Below are positions 62,344-64,000 of a stretch of DNA of 64,000 bases, piece after piece. Every line of letters starts with the position of its first letter. Within the stretch, counting starts at the first letter, position 1. The notes beneath the pieces are model-generated. The model had not been told where the DNA came from and did no database searches. It was given only the letters and a program-made list of their open reading frames with translations. Made by a program: the position numbers and the translations under genes. The stretch is taken from positions 496,001 through 560,000 of the forward strand of contig CAVZXS010000037.1 in assembly GCA_963779325.1 (NCBI GenBank), in the 5' to 3' direction. This stretch comes from CAVZXS01 sp963779325. GTDB taxonomy: Bacteria > Bacteroidota > Bacteroidia > Chitinophagales > Chitinophagaceae.

Positions 62344-62374
62344 CAAAGATAGGGGGATTGAATTAAAGTAACAA
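62344..62374 (-). promoter_or_regulatory. Bacteroidota-type promoter of rpsU
   Basis: Minus strand TTG (62374-62372), a 20-bp gap and TATCTTTG (62351-62344). Confidence 0.6.
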
Positions 62375-62525
62375 GTTTCGGATTTTGAATTAAGAAAACT
62401 CACCTATGCCTTACACGAACGGCTATGTAAATTTTAAAAAAGACCCGTAGATACTTTATCGGCGCTACAAAGCAGCAATTAAAATTTCGACAAGCGGGTA
62501 ATTATAAATACTTCTAAATTGCAGC

Positions 62526-63116
62526 ATGTTTACAGGTATAATTGAATCAATAGGGATTATTAAAGAAATTACGGAAAAAGGTAAAAATCGAAGTTTTGGT
62601 ATTGCTACTTCTTTAGCCACAGAATTAAAAGTAGATCAAAGTATAAGCCACAACGGTATTTGTCTTACCGTAGAAGAAATAGCAGGATCGATACACAAGG
62701 TTACTGCTATAGACGAAACTTTACAAAAAACCAATGCGGGCAGTTGGAAGATTGGTGATTCTGTAAATATTGAGCGCTGCTTGAAAATAGACAGCCGGCT
62801 GGACGGCCATTTGGTACAGGGGCATGTAGATACAACCGGTATTTGTAAAAAAAGAACGGAGAAAGACGGTAGCTGGGTTTTTGAGTTTGAGTTTGATAAG
62901 AAATTTGCCACCCTTGTAATAGAAAAAGGGTCTGTATGTGTTAACGGCATCAGCCTGACGGCATTTAATGTAAAAAAGAAAAGATTCTCTGTGGCCATTA
63001 TACCTTTTACATTTGAGCATACCAATATGCAATATGTAAACGAAGGCGATGCTGTAAATATAGAATTTGACTTATTGGGTAAATATATTTTGAGAAAGCT
63101 ATCTTTGAAAGATTAA
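62526..63116 (+). CDS. ribE: Riboflavin synthase, alpha subunit
   Basis: Catalyses the dismutation of two 6,7-dimethyl-8-ribityllumazine molecules to riboflavin. The 196-residue product has the two-fold repeated lumazine-binding barrel: first 'MFTGIIESIGIIKEITEKGK' and 'SISHNGICLTVEEIAGSIHK', then 'GHLVQGHVDTTGICKKRTEK' and 'KGSVCVNGISLTAFNVKKKR'. 'MFTGI' at the N-terminus is characteristic. No other riboflavin genes are near, and I found no FMN riboswitch upstream. The acyltransferase gene begins 22 bp later on the same strand. Confidence 0.95.
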   Translation: MFTGIIESIGIIKEITEKGKNRSFGIATSLATELKVDQSISHNGICLTVEEIAGSIHKVTAIDETLQKTNAGSWKIGDSVNIERCLKIDSRLDGHLVQGHVDTTGICKKRTEKDGSWVFEFEFDKKFATLVIEKGSVCVNGISLTAFNVKKKRFSVAIIPFTFEHTNMQYVNEGDAVNIEFDLLGKYILRKLSLKD

Positions 63117-63137
63117 TCAATTATTTTTCAATACCTG

Positions 63138-64000
63138 ATGCAACCTGCGCTTACTACCCGCCAACACTACCCTGCACTGGACGGCTTACGCGGTTTGGCT
63201 ATTTTGCTGGTAGTATTTTATCACAACTTTGGTTTTATCAATTATTTTTTCTTCGGCTGGCTGGGTGTCGATCTGTTTTTTGTATTGAGCGGCTACCTGA
63301 TCACTTCTATTTTACTGAACGACTTGGGAAATAAAAATTACCTGCGGAATTTTTATATGCGTCGGGTACTGCGCATTTTTCCGTTGTACTACATGTGCCT
63401 CATTATTTTTTTAATTATTGTACCTGCACTGAATATTAACCTGGATGTAAAATATTATACAGACAATCAGGTTTGGCTGTGGACATACTTTCAAAACTGG
63501 CTTTATATTTTTAATCCGAATGAAGTAACCAATACATTACACCATTTTTGGTCATTGGCGGTAGAAGAACAATTTTATCTTGTATGGCCAATAGCAATAC
63601 TTGTAATAAAAAAGCCAAAACGACTTATACTTCTTCTTTGTACGGTACTGGTATCAGTAATTGCACTACGATACATTGTTTGGGTATACAAGATTGAAAA
63701 CCTTGCATATTTCAACTTGTTTACATTTTCCAGAGTAGACGGTATATGCATCGGCAGTATACTGGCATTGCTGATGAAAACCAGCCCGGGTTTTATAGAA
63801 AAGTATACTACAGCCATAGTATTGTCCCTTGCAGGAGTTAATTTCCTGTTTTACTTTTTTAACAGAAATAATAACTTCACCTTTCCATACCTGGCCATAG
63901 CAGGCTATACTACTTTCGCCGTAATGCTGGCTTTACTTATTTATGAGAGTATAAAAGGAACCAATAAACCTGTCGAATTGCTCTTCAACAATCGTATAAT
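63138..64000 (+). CDS. Acyltransferase-3 family membrane protein (cut by window end)
   Basis: The first 287 residues of an OafA/YrhL-type O-acyltransferase that adds acyl groups to surface sugars; the 3' end lies beyond the window. Start ATG at 63138 (MQPALTTRQHYPALDGLRGL). It has 'YPALDGLRGLAILLVVFYHN' with the catalytic His (YHN), 'FGWLGVDLFFVLSGYLIT' (the family R/G-x-x-G-V-D-x-F-F-x-x-S-G-Y block), 'RRVLRIFPLYYMCLII' and 'FWSLAVEEQFYLVWPI' (SxxxEEQFYL). About nine spans are visible before the cut. It is possibly co-transcribed with ribE. Confidence 0.9.
   Translation, partial: MQPALTTRQHYPALDGLRGLAILLVVFYHNFGFINYFFFGWLGVDLFFVLSGYLITSILLNDLGNKNYLRNFYMRRVLRIFPLYYMCLIIFLIIVPALNINLDVKYYTDNQVWLWTYFQNWLYIFNPNEVTNTLHHFWSLAVEEQFYLVWPIAILVIKKPKRLILLLCTVLVSVIALRYIVWVYKIENLAYFNLFTFSRVDGICIGSILALLMKTSPGFIEKYTTAIVLSLAGVNFLFYFFNRNNNFTFPYLAIAGYTTFAVMLALLIYESIKGTNKPVELLFNNRI

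Overview
The window looks like a chromosomal segment of a Bacteroidota bacterium, most likely Chitinophagaceae or a close relative. Supporting features are a SusC/SusD pair, DUF4403, DUF2911 and DUF5686-type proteins, a RES/Xre toxin-antitoxin pair, promoters of the form TTTG...TAnnTTTG, and a general lack of Shine-Dalgarno sequences except in front of rpsU. The gene order rpsU-xerC-hpf-tRNAs-tuf-tRNA-Trp-secE-nusG is also typical of the phylum. No phage, plasmid, CRISPR or transposase gene is visible.

Layout. 0-8.3 kb: exported proteins, including two paralogous cysteine-peptidase-like lipoproteins flanking a lytic transglycosylase, then clpB. 8.5-18 kb: an orphan exported protein, a nonsense-mutated serine hydrolase, queG, a LVIVD-repeat lipoprotein, an ECF sigma factor with a frameshifted membrane/outer-membrane partner, bioA, and a heavily frameshifted methyltransferase. 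18-26 kb: a deoR-susC-susD operon with a frameshift in susC, DUF2911, SRPBCC and an ABC-2 permease. 25.9-29.9 kb: a RES/Xre toxin-antitoxin pair, then folK, a deoxynucleoside kinase, an MFS transporter and a YkgJ-type cysteine-cluster protein. 30-43 kb: gcvP, an orphan histidine kinase, a C-terminal processing protease, tRNA-His, DUF445, DUF4403, GtrA and a DUF5686-like TonB-associated protein. 43-51 kb: a leftward aromatic amino acid operon in the order pheA, aminotransferase, tyrA, DAHP synthase-chorismate mutase, aroB, aroA, aroC. 51-57 kb: DEAD-box helicase, OmpA, RlpA and L,D-transpeptidase. 57-62.3 kb: the translation cluster, leftward. 62.5-64 kb: ribE and an acyltransferase cut by the window end.

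The most unusual signal is not a gene. The window is seeded with short palindromic repeats. GC-rich CCTCCCC/GGGGAGG palindromes sit inside four coding regions (aroC, aroA, an aminotransferase, the serine hydrolase) without themselves introducing a stop, and an inverted pair flanks the stretch between tuf and tRNA-Trp. A second family, CCCGAT-n-ATCGGG, lies in the 3' end of clpB, within the aroA insert, and four times in the tRNA cluster. There it is joined to exact 5' or 3' halves of a tRNA-Thr-like gene, arranged as nested pairs around the intact tRNA-Thr(GGT). An 81-bp element with terminal inverted repeats occurs twice in opposite orientation.

Several genes are broken: susC, aroA, the aminotransferase, the sigma-linked outer-membrane protein, the methyltransferase (at least five indels) and the serine hydrolase (CAA to TAA). 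Whether these are real decay or residual assembly indels cannot be settled from the sequence alone, so they are flagged individually.
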